Source: Stagnihabitans tardus (GTDB lineage: Bacteria > Pseudomonadota > Alphaproteobacteria > Rhodobacterales > Rhodobacteraceae). Taken from it: a stretch of DNA of 64,000 bases. This document shows positions 33,932 to 43,273 of the stretch, one piece after another. Position 1 is the stretch's first letter; each line of letters opens with the position of its first letter. The DNA lies in assembly GCF_009925085.1 (NCBI RefSeq), contig NZ_JAABNR010000007.1, positions 124,001 through 188,000 on the forward strand, read 5' to 3'. The notes under the pieces were generated by a model. The model searched no databases and had not been told where the DNA came from. It was given only the letters and a program-made list of their open reading frames with translations. A program made the position numbers and the translations under genes.

Positions 33932-35389
33932 TCAAAGGCGGAAAAGCTGGGGTTCCGGCTCGCCGCCATGGTGATAGATCGGCCAGCCGAGATAGCGGAT
34001 CACCGCCTCTTCGACGACCTGGGCATGCTGGCCGCGCACCATGGCGACATGGTGCTCGAAGCCGTTTTGCGTCACGAACTTCATCAGCTTGCGCAGGCCA
34101 GCGACCCGCGTTGTGGCAATGCCGCCATCCATGGGGAAGGGGTGGTCGGTGAACTCTCCCTCGCCGAGGTAGCATTTCAGCGTGCCCTTGGAATCATCCG
34201 AGGACAGGCGGAAATAGGTCATCTCGCCGGGCTTCACCTTGCCCTTGACCGCGCCGAAGCATTTCGACCGCCCGATGGTTTCGCCCAGAACATCGAGCTC
34301 GCCAATCTCGGGCGTGTCGCCGATGAAGGACTTGGGGAAGTTGCCGCAATGGGTGGCGACGCAGAGGTCCTTTTCATAGGCGTAGTTGTTGTTCCAATCG
34401 AGAAGCGCAGGCGGCGCGCCCGAGGCGAGCGCCAGGGCATACATCGAGACCGCGCCCATGATGTCGACCTCGCAGGCCGAGGGCGAAAGCTCTTCGCCCA
34501 GCATCGACATGGTGACGCAGGTGGCGCAGCCGAAATTGTCCTGCAGGCTCCGCCAGCACTGGATGGCCGAGGCGTCGCAGCCGTTCTCCTCGATCCAGCG
34601 GTTGACGGCGAGTGTCCACTTGGCCTGGGTCGCAATCTGTTTTTCGGTGATATGGGCGGGAATCGCGCCATAGGCCCGGATCCGCGCCATCTTGGCCAGA
34701 AGTGCGGGCTCGTCGTCGCGGATCGCCCCCGCCGCCCCCATCATCTCGGAGAGGTCGACCGTCACCACCGTCATCCCCGAGGCCTGGAGGAGCTTCTCGC
34801 TGTAGCGCATGGTCTGGAAAGCCCCGGTCCTGGCCCCGATCGAGCCCAGCCTTGCGGTGCGCAAGCCCTTGACCGTGCGGCAGATCCGGCCAAAGCGGTC
34901 GAGATCGGCGCGGAACTCCTCCCCCCAGACATCGGAGGTATGCGAGGTCGTCTCGGTGAAGGGCACGCCATATTGGTAGAAGTTGTTCGACACCGAAATC
35001 TTGCCGCAAAAGGCATCGCGGCGGGATTTCACATCCACCCGCGTCGGGCTGTCGTTCGAGGCCTGCAAGAGGATCGGCACGTTCAGCTTCGCGCGGTTGA
35101 CCAGTTCGACCACCGCGATCTCGTCGCCGAAATTGGGCAGGCAGATGACCAGGCCGTCGATCTCGTCGGCGTGACGGCGGAAGAGGGCGGCATATTGCTC
35201 GGCATCGGCGAGGCTTTGCACCGCGCCATTGGCGGTCGCCTCATAGGGCAGGATCACCGATTTGATCCCCAGCCCCTCCAGCTGGGCCAGCACCTGGATG
35301 CGCGCATCCTTGCAGGGCGTGGGGCTGAAAAAAGCCCGGCTGCCGATCACCACGCCCAAGGTCGTCGGGCGGAACATCCGACCTGTCAT
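33932..35389 (-). CDS. L-fucose/L-arabinose isomerase-fold protein
   Basis: Protein of 485 residues with the layout of L-fucose and L-arabinose isomerases: an N-terminal Rossmann-like part (TTLGVVIGSRAFFSPTPCKDARIQ, IDGLVICLPNFGDE) and a C-terminal catalytic part with ENGCDASAIQCWRSLQDNFGCATC and HCGNFP. The start at 35389 has GGAGGAGG; the frame continues upstream into the promoter. It heads an operon with split transketolase and a kinase, so it probably converts an aldose to the ketose that enters the pathway. D-apiose is one candidate; other sugars are possible. Promoter and palindromic operator precede it. Confidence 0.75.
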   Translation of the reverse strand: MTGRMFRPTTLGVVIGSRAFFSPTPCKDARIQVLAQLEGLGIKSVILPYEATANGAVQSLADAEQYAALFRRHADEIDGLVICLPNFGDEIAVVELVNRAKLNVPILLQASNDSPTRVDVKSRRDAFCGKISVSNNFYQYGVPFTETTSHTSDVWGEEFRADLDRFGRICRTVKGLRTARLGSIGARTGAFQTMRYSEKLLQASGMTVVTVDLSEMMGAAGAIRDDEPALLAKMARIRAYGAIPAHITEKQIATQAKWTLAVNRWIEENGCDASAIQCWRSLQDNFGCATCVTMSMLGEELSPSACEVDIMGAVSMYALALASGAPPALLDWNNNYAYEKDLCVATHCGNFPKSFIGDTPEIGELDVLGETIGRSKCFGAVKGKVKPGEMTYFRLSSDDSKGTLKCYLGEGEFTDHPFPMDGGIATTRVAGLRKLMKFVTQNGFEHHVAMVRGQHAQVVEEAVIRYLGWPIYHHGGEPEPQLFRL

Positions 35390-35404
35390 TCTGGTCCTCC
35401 TCCT

Positions 35405-35420
35405 TACGAAAGCTTTCGTA
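35405..35420. promoter_or_regulatory. Perfect palindromic operator before the isomerase gene
   Basis: TACGAAAGCTTTCGTA is a perfect 16-base palindrome, followed by a third half-site GCTTTCGAT (35422-35430). It lies just downstream of the -10 of the isomerase promoter, where a repressor would block transcription. CGAAA/TTTCG half-sites recur on the transporter side of the gap (35582-35632), pointing to one regulator for both operons, most likely the DeoR protein at 39868. Confidence 0.6.
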
Positions 35421-35438
35421 TGCTTTCGATTGGCTGCG

Positions 35439-35467
35439 ATTGTAGGCATCCATCTGCCGCATTGCAA
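35439..35467 (-). promoter_or_regulatory. Promoter of the isomerase-transketolase operon
   Basis: Minus strand: -35 TTGCAA (35462-35467), exactly 17 bases, -10 TACAAT (35439-35444; 5 of 6 consensus). Predicted start near 35432 with the palindrome at about +12 to +27. Confidence 0.6.
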
Positions 35468-35577
35468 GCCATCTTGCGCGGCGCTTCCCCCGGGGTCTTA
35501 CCCTGTCTTTCTTAATCTTTTCTTCTTGGCGGCCCTGGGCAAGCGCTTTTCGCAGCCTTCCGTCAAATCGGAATCAT

Positions 35578-36592
<1,015 letters not shown>

Positions 36593-36643
36593 CAACGGCA
36601 CGGCCCGGGGGAGACCCTGGGCCGGACCCAAGGGGGGGCAAGC

Positions 36644-37249
36644 ATGAAACATCTGTCACGGGGCCTGGCCTGCGGGCTGGCCCTTTTGGCGCTTGGCGGC
36701 TGCAAGATCGTCAAGACGGAAAAGGCCACGGGCATCGACCCGGATGTGGCCTTGATCGCGGGCATCGTGGAGGAGAGCTTCGGCTCCAAGCTGGTGCCCC
36801 TGGTCTCGGAACAGGCGGTCGAGGCCAAGGGCGTCTTGCCGCTGGGGGACCTGGGCGCCACGGGGGCCAAGAAGGGCGCGGGCGAGGGGGGCTCCTGGAC
36901 CTTGGCCATCAAGGGCGCGGGGGTCGTGGTGTCCGAGGACCGCAAGTCGCGGGCGGGCAAGGTGAACCTGGACGTGACGGGCGATGGGGTGGCGGATCTG
37001 ACGCTGCAGCTGGGGCCCGTGGTCAAAGGCACGGCGTTGCGCGACATCGCGCCGTTTTATGACTTCACCGCCTTCCGCGACCAGATCCAGTTTGCGGCGC
37101 TCGGCCGGGCCTTGAACGACCGCGCGGTGGGGGCTCTGACCCTGCCCGAGGTTCTGGTGGGCAAGACCCTGGCCTTCGAGGGCGTCTTCCAGGTGCAAAA
37201 GCCCAAGGACCCGGTGCTGGTCGTCCCCCTGAAGGCGGAGGTCCAATGA
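36644..37249 (+). CDS. DUF2291 lipoprotein, sugar-transport partner
   Basis: Lipoprotein of 201 residues with signal peptide and lipobox LGGC (Cys20 near the N-terminus). It resembles the membrane-anchored protein at 22486-23124 in the second half (FRDQIQFAALGRALNDRA, GKTLAFEGVFQV). It sits between the binding protein and the ATPase (ATGA overlap with the latter), so it is a built-in member of the transporter operon. Function unknown. Confidence 0.75.
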   Translation: MKHLSRGLACGLALLALGGCKIVKTEKATGIDPDVALIAGIVEESFGSKLVPLVSEQAVEAKGVLPLGDLGATGAKKGAGEGGSWTLAIKGAGVVVSEDRKSRAGKVNLDVTGDGVADLTLQLGPVVKGTALRDIAPFYDFTAFRDQIQFAALGRALNDRAVGALTLPEVLVGKTLAFEGVFQVQKPKDPVLVVPLKAEVQ

Positions 37250-38745
37250 TCGGTCTTTCCATCCGCGGCGGGGTCAAGGTCTATCCCGGCACCCGCGCCT
37301 TGAAGGGCGTCGATTTCGACTTGCATATGGGCGCGGTCAATGTCCTGGTCGGCGAAAACGGCGCCGGGAAATCCACGCTGATGAAGGTCATCGCGGGGGT
37401 CGAAAGCCTCACCGAGGGCCGGATCGAGATGGGCGGAAAGCCCGTCGTCTTCCGCTCGAAAGAGGACGCGGTCAAGGCGGGCATCGGCATCGTCTTCCAG
37501 GAGCTGAACCTCTTTCCCAACCTGACGGTCGCCGAGAATATCTTCATCGGCCGCGAACCGAGGCGGCTTGGTCTCGACATCGACGCGGGCGCCCAGATTG
37601 CCGCCACCCGTGCCCTGATGGCGCGGCTCGAGCAAAAGATCGACCCCGAGACGCCCTTGGAAAACCTCAAGGTCGGCCAGCAGCAGATCGTCGAGATCGC
37701 CAAGGCGCTCGCCCAGGACGCCAGGATCCTCATCCTGGACGAGCCGACCTCGGCCCTGTCGGGCGCCGAGGTCGAGGTGCTCTTCCGCCTCATCGACGAC
37801 CTGAAGGCGCAAGGGGTGGGCATCGTCTATATCTCGCATAGGCTGGACGAGCTGATCCGGGTGGGCGATTACATCACCGTCCTGCGCGACGGAGAGATCA
37901 CCGGGGCGCGGGGCATGGAGGGGGTGGATATCCCCTGGATCGTGCGCGCCATGATCGGCGACAAGACCCGCGAATTCCCCCGCACCTCCAAGGCCGCCTT
38001 TGGCCCGGAGGTCTTTCGCGCCGAATCCATCCGCATGGCGCGGGCGGGCGGCTTTGCGGTGGACGGGGTCTCCTTCAGCCTGAAAAAGGGCGAGATCCTG
38101 GGGCTTTACGGGCTGATGGGGGCAGGGCGGACAGAGCTTGTCGAGTGCATCATGGCCCAGCACCCCCACACGGGCCGCTTCTTCATCGAGGGCCAGCCCC
38201 TGACCGGCGATGTCGCCACCCGCATCGCCAAGGGCGTCGCCCTGATCCCCGAGGACCGCAAGCGCGACGGCCTCGTCCAGATCATGGCCATCCGCGAGAA
38301 CCTGACGCTCTCCGCCCTGAAAAGCTTCGCGCGCGGCTTTCACCTCAGCCTGCGGGCCGAGGCCGCAAAGGCGGCCGACTTCATCAAGCGCCTGACCGTC
38401 AAGGTGGCGAGCCCCGAGAACCCCGTCTCCTCCCTGTCGGGCGGCAACCAGCAAAAGGTCGTCATCGGCAAGGCCCTGATGACCGGGCCCAAGGTGCTGT
38501 TGATGGACGAACCCTCGCGCGGGATCGACATCGGCGCCAAGGCCGAGGTCTTCCGCACCATGCGCGACCTCGCCGCCCAGGGCCTCGCCATCCTTTTCGT
38601 CACCTCCGACCTCGACGAGGTCATGGCGCTGTCGGACCGCATCCTGGTGATGACCGAGGGCCGCATCGCCGGGGAGTTCCCCGGCACCGCCCCGGCAGCC
38701 CGGATCATCGCCGCAGCCAGCCCCAAACATCCGGAGATATCATGA
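37246..38745 (+). CDS. Sugar ABC transporter ATPase, RbsA-type (second system)
   Basis: Duplicated ATPase of 499 residues. First half GENGAGKST and LILDEPTSALSGAE; second half degenerate GLMGAGRTE with SLSGGNQQKVVIGKALM and LLMDEPSRGIDIGAK. Parallel to the ATPase at 23121 but not a recent duplicate (many differences between motifs). ATGA overlaps on both sides mark tight operon coupling. Confidence 0.92.
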   Translation: MIGLSIRGGVKVYPGTRALKGVDFDLHMGAVNVLVGENGAGKSTLMKVIAGVESLTEGRIEMGGKPVVFRSKEDAVKAGIGIVFQELNLFPNLTVAENIFIGREPRRLGLDIDAGAQIAATRALMARLEQKIDPETPLENLKVGQQQIVEIAKALAQDARILILDEPTSALSGAEVEVLFRLIDDLKAQGVGIVYISHRLDELIRVGDYITVLRDGEITGARGMEGVDIPWIVRAMIGDKTREFPRTSKAAFGPEVFRAESIRMARAGGFAVDGVSFSLKKGEILGLYGLMGAGRTELVECIMAQHPHTGRFFIEGQPLTGDVATRIAKGVALIPEDRKRDGLVQIMAIRENLTLSALKSFARGFHLSLRAEAAKAADFIKRLTVKVASPENPVSSLSGGNQQKVVIGKALMTGPKVLLMDEPSRGIDIGAKAEVFRTMRDLAAQGLAILFVTSDLDEVMALSDRILVMTEGRIAGEFPGTAPAARIIAAASPKHPEIS

Positions 38746-39812
38746 GCCTCGCCATGACCCGCCCCAATGGCGGCCAGACCGCCCTTCTGACCCTCTTGCG
38801 CGCAAGGACCTTCGTCGCGCTGATCCTGGTCTTCGGCTTTTTCGCGGTGCAGGCGCCGAATTTCCTGACGCCCGAGAACATGGTCATCATCACCAAACAC
38901 GTCGCGCTGAACGCATTCCTCGCCATCGGCATGACCTTCGTCATCATCACCGGGGGGATCGACCTCTCGGTGGGCTCGACCGTGGGGCTTTCGGCCATGG
39001 TGGCGGGGGGGCTGGTGCTTTACGGCATCGACCCCGGCTTCGGCCTGATGGATTTGGGTTGGTCGATCCAGTTCAACACACTGGAGATCGCGGGGCTTAC
39101 CTGCCTCGTGGGCATCTTCATCGGCGCGGTCAATGGCTGGCTGATCACCCGGGCGGGCGTCGCGCCCTTCATCGCCACGCTCGGCACCATGTATATCGCA
39201 AGGGGAGCGGCGCTTTTGTCCTCGGAGGGGCGAACCTTTCCGAACCTTTCCGGCAATGTGGACTATGGCTCGCAGAGCTTCGCCTGGATCGGCTCGGGCG
39301 CGATCCTGGGGGTGCCCTTTCCGATCTGGGCGCTGGCCGTGGTGGCGGCTCTGGCGGCCTATGCCTCGCGCCGCACGACGCTGGGGCGCTATATCTATGC
39401 GGTGGGCGGCAATGAGCGGGGGGCGGCGCTCTCGGGCGTCAGGGTCAACCGGGTCAAGATGGCGGTCTATGTCTTTTCGGGCCTTTGCGCCTCGATCGTC
39501 GGGCTGATCATCGCGAGCCAGCTTCAGGCCTCTCACCCCGCGACCGGGGAGAGCTTCGAGATGAACGCCATCGCCGCGGCGGTCCTGGGCGGGACCTCGA
39601 TGTCGGGCGGGCGGGGCAGGGTGGGCGGCACGCTGATCGGCGCCTTCGTCATCGGCATCCTGTCGGATGGGCTGATCATGATGGGCGTCTCGGCCTTTTG
39701 GCAGACCGTGATCAAGGGCGTGGTCATCATCGCCGCCGTGGTGGTCGACCAGGCGCAAAGCCGTCTTCAGGCGCGGGTGGCGCTGGCGCAAGAGGCGCAA
39801 GCCGGGCGGTAA
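38742..39812 (+). CDS. Sugar ABC transporter permease, RbsC-type (second system)
   Basis: Permease of 356 residues; the start at 38742 lies in an ATGA overlap with the ATPase. IITGGIDLSVGSTVGLSAM and LGGTSMSGGRGRVGGTLIG are the family hallmarks. About 55 bases separate it from the DeoR gene, which is probably read from the same transcript. Confidence 0.92.
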   Translation: MSLAMTRPNGGQTALLTLLRARTFVALILVFGFFAVQAPNFLTPENMVIITKHVALNAFLAIGMTFVIITGGIDLSVGSTVGLSAMVAGGLVLYGIDPGFGLMDLGWSIQFNTLEIAGLTCLVGIFIGAVNGWLITRAGVAPFIATLGTMYIARGAALLSSEGRTFPNLSGNVDYGSQSFAWIGSGAILGVPFPIWALAVVAALAAYASRRTTLGRYIYAVGGNERGAALSGVRVNRVKMAVYVFSGLCASIVGLIIASQLQASHPATGESFEMNAIAAAVLGGTSMSGGRGRVGGTLIGAFVIGILSDGLIMMGVSAFWQTVIKGVVIIAAVVVDQAQSRLQARVALAQEAQAGR

Positions 39813-39867
39813 GGCTGGACGGCGCAGGCCAATCGCCCTAGACAGAAGGCAACGAAAGGAGGGCATG

Positions 39868-40668
39868 ATGGCGATGGAACGTGGCGAGACATCCTTCGTG
39901 GGCCTCCTCTCCGAGCCCCGGCGGCGGCGCATCCTGGATTGGATCCAGGAAGAGGGCGCGGCGCGGGTGCGCGACCTCGCCCAGGCCTTTCAAGTGTCCG
40001 AGGCGACGATCCGCCAGGACCTGGAGCGGCTGGAGGCGGAAGGCCATATCACCCGCGAACACGGCGGGGCCTTTTTGAACTCGGTGCCCGCGCAGGTCCA
40101 TGCCATGGCCCTGCAACATCAAGAGAACATGGAGAAAAAGCGCAAGATCGGGGCTTTGGCGGCTTCGCTGGTCGCCGATGGCGAGACCTTGATCCTGGAC
40201 GCAGGGTCGACCACGACCGAGATCGGGACAAGGCTGACGACCAAGCGCGACCTGACCGTGATCACCAATGCGCTGAACATCGCGCTGACCTTGGGCGCCG
40301 TGCCGGGCTTTGCCGTCCATATGCCGGGCGGCCAGTTCAAGGCGCCGACCCTGTCGCTGTCCGGTGACAAGGCGGTCGAATATTTCCGCAACATCTTCGC
40401 GGGCAAGCTTTTCCTGGCCACCGCTGGCGTGGCTTTGGATGCCGGGCTCACCTATCCCTCTTTCGCGGACCTTCAGCTGAAAGAGGCGATGATCAAGGCC
40501 GCTGCCCATGTGATCCTGGTGGCCGACAGCTCCAAGATCAACAAATCCAGCTTCACGCGGCTCGGCGCCCTGGAGGTCATCCAGACCTTCATCACCGACG
40601 ACGGAATCTCCGACACCGACGCCCAAGCCTTCGAACGGCGCGGCGTCAAGCTCTTGGTCGCCGTCTGA
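39868..40668 (+). CDS. DeoR-family regulator of the second sugar module
   Basis: Regulator of 266 residues. Winged helix at about residues 20-70 (RVRDLAQAFQVSEATIRQDLERLEAEG) and the DeoR effector domain with LDAGSTTTEIG and LVADSSKINKSSFTRLG. Three in-frame ATGs lie close together (39865, 39868, 39874); AGGAGG at 39857-39862 suits 39868 best. Last gene of the transporter operon and the likely reader of the CGAAAG palindromes between the transporter and isomerase operons; a sugar phosphate would be the inducer. Confidence 0.87.
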   Translation: MAMERGETSFVGLLSEPRRRRILDWIQEEGAARVRDLAQAFQVSEATIRQDLERLEAEGHITREHGGAFLNSVPAQVHAMALQHQENMEKKRKIGALAASLVADGETLILDAGSTTTEIGTRLTTKRDLTVITNALNIALTLGAVPGFAVHMPGGQFKAPTLSLSGDKAVEYFRNIFAGKLFLATAGVALDAGLTYPSFADLQLKEAMIKAAAHVILVADSSKINKSSFTRLGALEVIQTFITDDGISDTDAQAFERRGVKLLVAV

Positions 40669-40705
40669 GCGCGGCGCGCTTGTGAGTCTTGGCCGCCACA
40701 GTCCC

Positions 40706-40721
40706 CCACTATATTTAGTAG
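40706..40721. promoter_or_regulatory. NrdR-box-like site upstream of nrdR
   Basis: CCACTATATTTAGTAG matches the NrdR box consensus (acaCwAtATaTwGtgt) at about 12 of 16 positions and contains ACTA/TAGT arms. It lies 106 bases upstream of nrdR and overlaps a possible -10 (TATATT, 40710-40715). A second tandem box, usual for NrdR sites, was not found. Confidence 0.45.
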
Positions 40722-40827
40722 GCACGCGCCGCAGTCTTCCCCAGGGCCGTGGCTTGCCCCTATGATTGGCGGCAACGACGGGGGCGAACCCCGCGACTTG
40801 AGGCAGGTTACATATAAGGGGAAGGCC

Positions 40828-41295
40828 ATGCGCTGCCCGTTCTGCGGCAATATCGACACGCAAGTGAAGGACTCCCGTCCGGCCGAGGATCACGTCTCGA
40901 TCCGGCGGAGGCGCTTCTGCCAGGCCTGCGGGGGCCGCTTCACCACCTATGAACGCGTGCAACTGCGCGACCTGGTGGTGATCAAATCCTCCGGCAAGCG
41001 CGAGGATTTCGACCGGACCAAGCTGGAGCGGTCCATCCGCATCGCCATGCAGAAACGCCCGATCGAGCCCGAACGCATCGACCAGATGATCAGCGGCATC
41101 GTGCGGCGGCTGGAGTCCCTGGGCGATACCGATATCCCCTCCAAGCAGATCGGTGAGATCGTCATGGAGAGCCTGGCGCGGATCGACACGGTGGCCTATG
41201 TGCGCTTCGCCAGCGTTTACAAGAACTTCCAGGCGGCGGACGACTTCGACCGCTTCGTCAGCGAGCTGCGCCCGCCGCAGGCGCCGGAAGAGTAA
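40828..41295 (+). CDS. nrdR: Transcriptional repressor NrdR
   Basis: Repressor of ribonucleotide reductase genes, 155 residues. The start MRCPFCG at 40828, with AAGGGGAAGG upstream, gives the standard length. Zinc ribbon cysteines are CPFC and CQAC (residues 3, 6, 31 and 34); the ATP-cone domain follows ([20 protein letters not shown]). It senses ATP and dATP. Upstream is a NrdR-box-like site, suggesting autoregulation; downstream a run of GC hairpins ends the unit. In relatives it is often followed by rib genes, which are absent here. Confidence 0.96.
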   Translation: MRCPFCGNIDTQVKDSRPAEDHVSIRRRRFCQACGGRFTTYERVQLRDLVVIKSSGKREDFDRTKLERSIRIAMQKRPIEPERIDQMISGIVRRLESLGDTDIPSKQIGEIVMESLARIDTVAYVRFASVYKNFQAADDFDRFVSELRPPQAPEE

Positions 41296-41373
41296 ACGGG
41301 GGGACTGCCGTCCCCCCGTGCCCCCCCAGCCCGGAGGGGCCCTCGGGCCCCTCCGGACCTCCCCGTGACGGGG
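41296..41373 (+). terminator. Run of three GC hairpins after nrdR
   Basis: ACGGGGGGAC with GTCCCCCCGT (41296-41319) starts on the base after the stop codon. Then come CCGGAGGGGCCC with GGGCCCCTCCGG (41331-41356) and CCCCG with CGGGG (41361-41373). Stable stems without T-runs; probable transcript end of nrdR. Confidence 0.45.
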
Positions 41374-41477
41374 CAGGACCGGGGGCTGCGCGTCAGCCGC
41401 GCTTGCCGCCTGCGCCACCATGGGCCCCTTTCCTCCCCCGATCGGCTCTGCCATTCTCCCCCCAAAGGGAGACCCAT

Positions 41478-42383
41478 ATGAAAATCCTCATCCTTGGCGC
41501 GGCGGGCATGATCGGCCGCCGCTTGGCCCAGGCCCTCTCGGCCCATGACCTGACGCTGGTCGACATGATCCAGCCCGACCAGCCCGGCGCCATCTGCATG
41601 GCCCGCGACCTGACCGCCGATCCCGCGCCTCTGCTGGCGGGCCGCCCCGAGGCGATCATCCACCTGGCCGCCGTGGTCTCGGGCGAGGCCGAGGCCGATT
41701 TCGCCAAGGGCTATGCGATCAACCTCGACGCCTCCCGCGCGCTCCTGGAGGCGATCCGGGCGATCCCGGGATACAGGCCGAAGCTCCTCTTCGCCTCCTC
41801 CATCGCGGTCTTCGGCACGCCTTTCCCCGACCAGATCCCCGACGATTTCCACCTGACGCCCCGCACCTCCTATGGCACGCAAAAGGCCATGACCGAGCTT
41901 TTGATCAGCGACTACACCAGGCGCGGCTTCATCGACGGGCTGTCGCTGCGGCTGCCCACGATCTGCATAAGACCCGGAGCGCCCAACAAGGCCGCTTCGG
42001 GCTTCTTCTCCAACATCCTGCGCGAGCCCTTGGTGGGCCTGCCCGCCGTCCTGCCGGTGGAGGACAGCACGCGCCACTGGTTCGCCTCCCCCGCCTCGGC
42101 GGTGGGCTTCTTCACCCATGCTCTGGGGCTGGACCTGGGCCAGTTCGGCGCGGCCAGGGCGCTGAACATGCCCGGGCTCTCGGCCACGGTGGCCGAAGAG
42201 ATCGAGGCTTTGCGCCGGGTGGCGGGCCAAAAGGCCGTCGACCTGATCGAGGTCAAGCGCGACGAAACCATCGCCGCCATCGTCGCGGGCTGGCCCTGCG
42301 ACTTCACCGCGACACGGGCAAGGGCGGCGGGTTTCGTGGCAGAGACCTCCTTCGACCAGATCATCGCGGCGCATCTGACATGA
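41478..42383 (+). CDS. denD: D-erythronate dehydrogenase-like SDR (DenD type)
   Basis: Extended short-chain dehydrogenase of 301 residues. NAD motif GAAGMIGRRL near residue 8, active-site YGTQK (Tyr132, Lys136), and the DenD-like stretch RLPTICIRPGAPNKAASGFF. DenD oxidises D-erythronate at C2 in four-carbon acid sugar breakdown. No kinase, isomerase or aldolase partner (DtnK, OtnI, OtnC) is adjacent, but an erythritol operon lies 20 kb away. The frame extends upstream; 41478 is chosen for AAAGGGAG. ATGA overlap with the next SDR. Confidence 0.72.
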   Translation: MKILILGAAGMIGRRLAQALSAHDLTLVDMIQPDQPGAICMARDLTADPAPLLAGRPEAIIHLAAVVSGEAEADFAKGYAINLDASRALLEAIRAIPGYRPKLLFASSIAVFGTPFPDQIPDDFHLTPRTSYGTQKAMTELLISDYTRRGFIDGLSLRLPTICIRPGAPNKAASGFFSNILREPLVGLPAVLPVEDSTRHWFASPASAVGFFTHALGLDLGQFGAARALNMPGLSATVAEEIEALRRVAGQKAVDLIEVKRDETIAAIVAGWPCDFTATRARAAGFVAETSFDQIIAAHLT

Positions 42384-43048
42384 GGCCGCTGCATCCGACG
42401 GCCCTGGTGACCGGCGGCAATCGGGGCCTGGGACGCGCCATCGCCAAGGGCCTGATCGAGCGGGGCGTGCGCGTGACCATCGGCGCGCGGGAGGCAGCCC
42501 TTGGCGCCGAGGCCGCCCGGGCGCTTGGCTGCGACCATGTCCATCTCGATCTCACCGAGGCCGATACCTGGTTCGAGGCCTTTGCCCGGAAGGGCGGCTG
42601 GGACATCCTGGTGAACAACGCGGGGCTTTACCGCCAGGGCTCGCTTCTGGAGCCGGGATCGGATTTCACCGAGGCCATGGAGGTCATGGTGGCAGCGCCC
42701 CTCGACCTGATCCGAATGAACATGGGCCATTGGCGGCAGAGGGGCTGGGGGCGGATCGTCAATGTCTCCTCGGGCCTGGGGTCCTTTGCGCGGGGATTGG
42801 GCGGACCCGGCGCCTATTCCATCGCCAAGGCCAGCCTGAACGCCCTGACCCGCGTCCTGCCGCGCGATCTTCCGGATGGCGTCAAGGTCAATGCCTGTGA
42901 CCCGGGGTGGTTGCGCACCCGGATGGGGGGAGATGGGGCTCCTCTCTCGGCCGAAGAAGGGGCAGATACCCCGGTATGGCTGGCGCTTCTGCCCGAGGAT
43001 GGGCCGACGGGCGGCTTCTTTCGGGGCAGGCAGCCGGCGGAGTGGTAG
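42380..43048 (+). CDS. Short-chain dehydrogenase/reductase
   Basis: Classical SDR of 222 residues. TGGNRGLG is the cofactor motif, NNAG the structural motif, and Ser of VNVSSGLGS with YSIAK the catalytic set. The C-terminus is short (QPAEW). Translationally coupled to the DenD-like gene by ATGA, so the two probably act on the same or successive compounds. The substrate is not evident. Confidence 0.82.
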   Translation: MRPLHPTALVTGGNRGLGRAIAKGLIERGVRVTIGAREAALGAEAARALGCDHVHLDLTEADTWFEAFARKGGWDILVNNAGLYRQGSLLEPGSDFTEAMEVMVAAPLDLIRMNMGHWRQRGWGRIVNVSSGLGSFARGLGGPGAYSIAKASLNALTRVLPRDLPDGVKVNACDPGWLRTRMGGDGAPLSAEEGADTPVWLALLPEDGPTGGFFRGRQPAEW

Positions 43049-43068
43049 GGCAGTCGTTGGCCTGGGGC

Positions 43069-43270
43069 TCGACCGACTGGAAGGGCGGTCTTTGGCTTTG
43101 GCCTGGGGCTCTGCCGACTGCGGGCGGGGCTCTGCCGACTGGACCCTTGCCCTGCACCTTCTCCCCAAGTCCCGCCGACTGGGCCTTCAGTGTCCGTGGC
43201 CACCCGCCCCGTCCCCACAGTCGGCAGGGCCAGTGTCCCCGTTGCAGGACCCGGCGTCAGTCGGCGGAGC
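43069..43270. repeat. CCGACTG intergenic element, copy A
   Basis: Gap of 225 bases between the convergent SDR and lysophospholipase genes. It carries CCGACTG forward at 43073, 43114, 43135 and 43175, and CAGTCGG inverted at 43218 and 43258. GCTCTGCCGACTG on the left can pair with CAGTCGGCAGGGC on the right. The order of blocks (GCTCTGCCGACTGCG, then CAGTCGGCAGGGCC, TTGCAGGA, CAGTCGGC) recurs at 62770-62950. Confidence 0.6.
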
Positions 43271-43273
43271 CCC

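Noticed and set aside
30712-35389. Sulfoquinovose transketolase pathway for the isomerase-transketolase operon
   Set aside because: That route uses no kinase and needs a sulfolactaldehyde dehydrogenase or reductase and a sulfonate exporter, none of which are here; a kinase is part of this operon.
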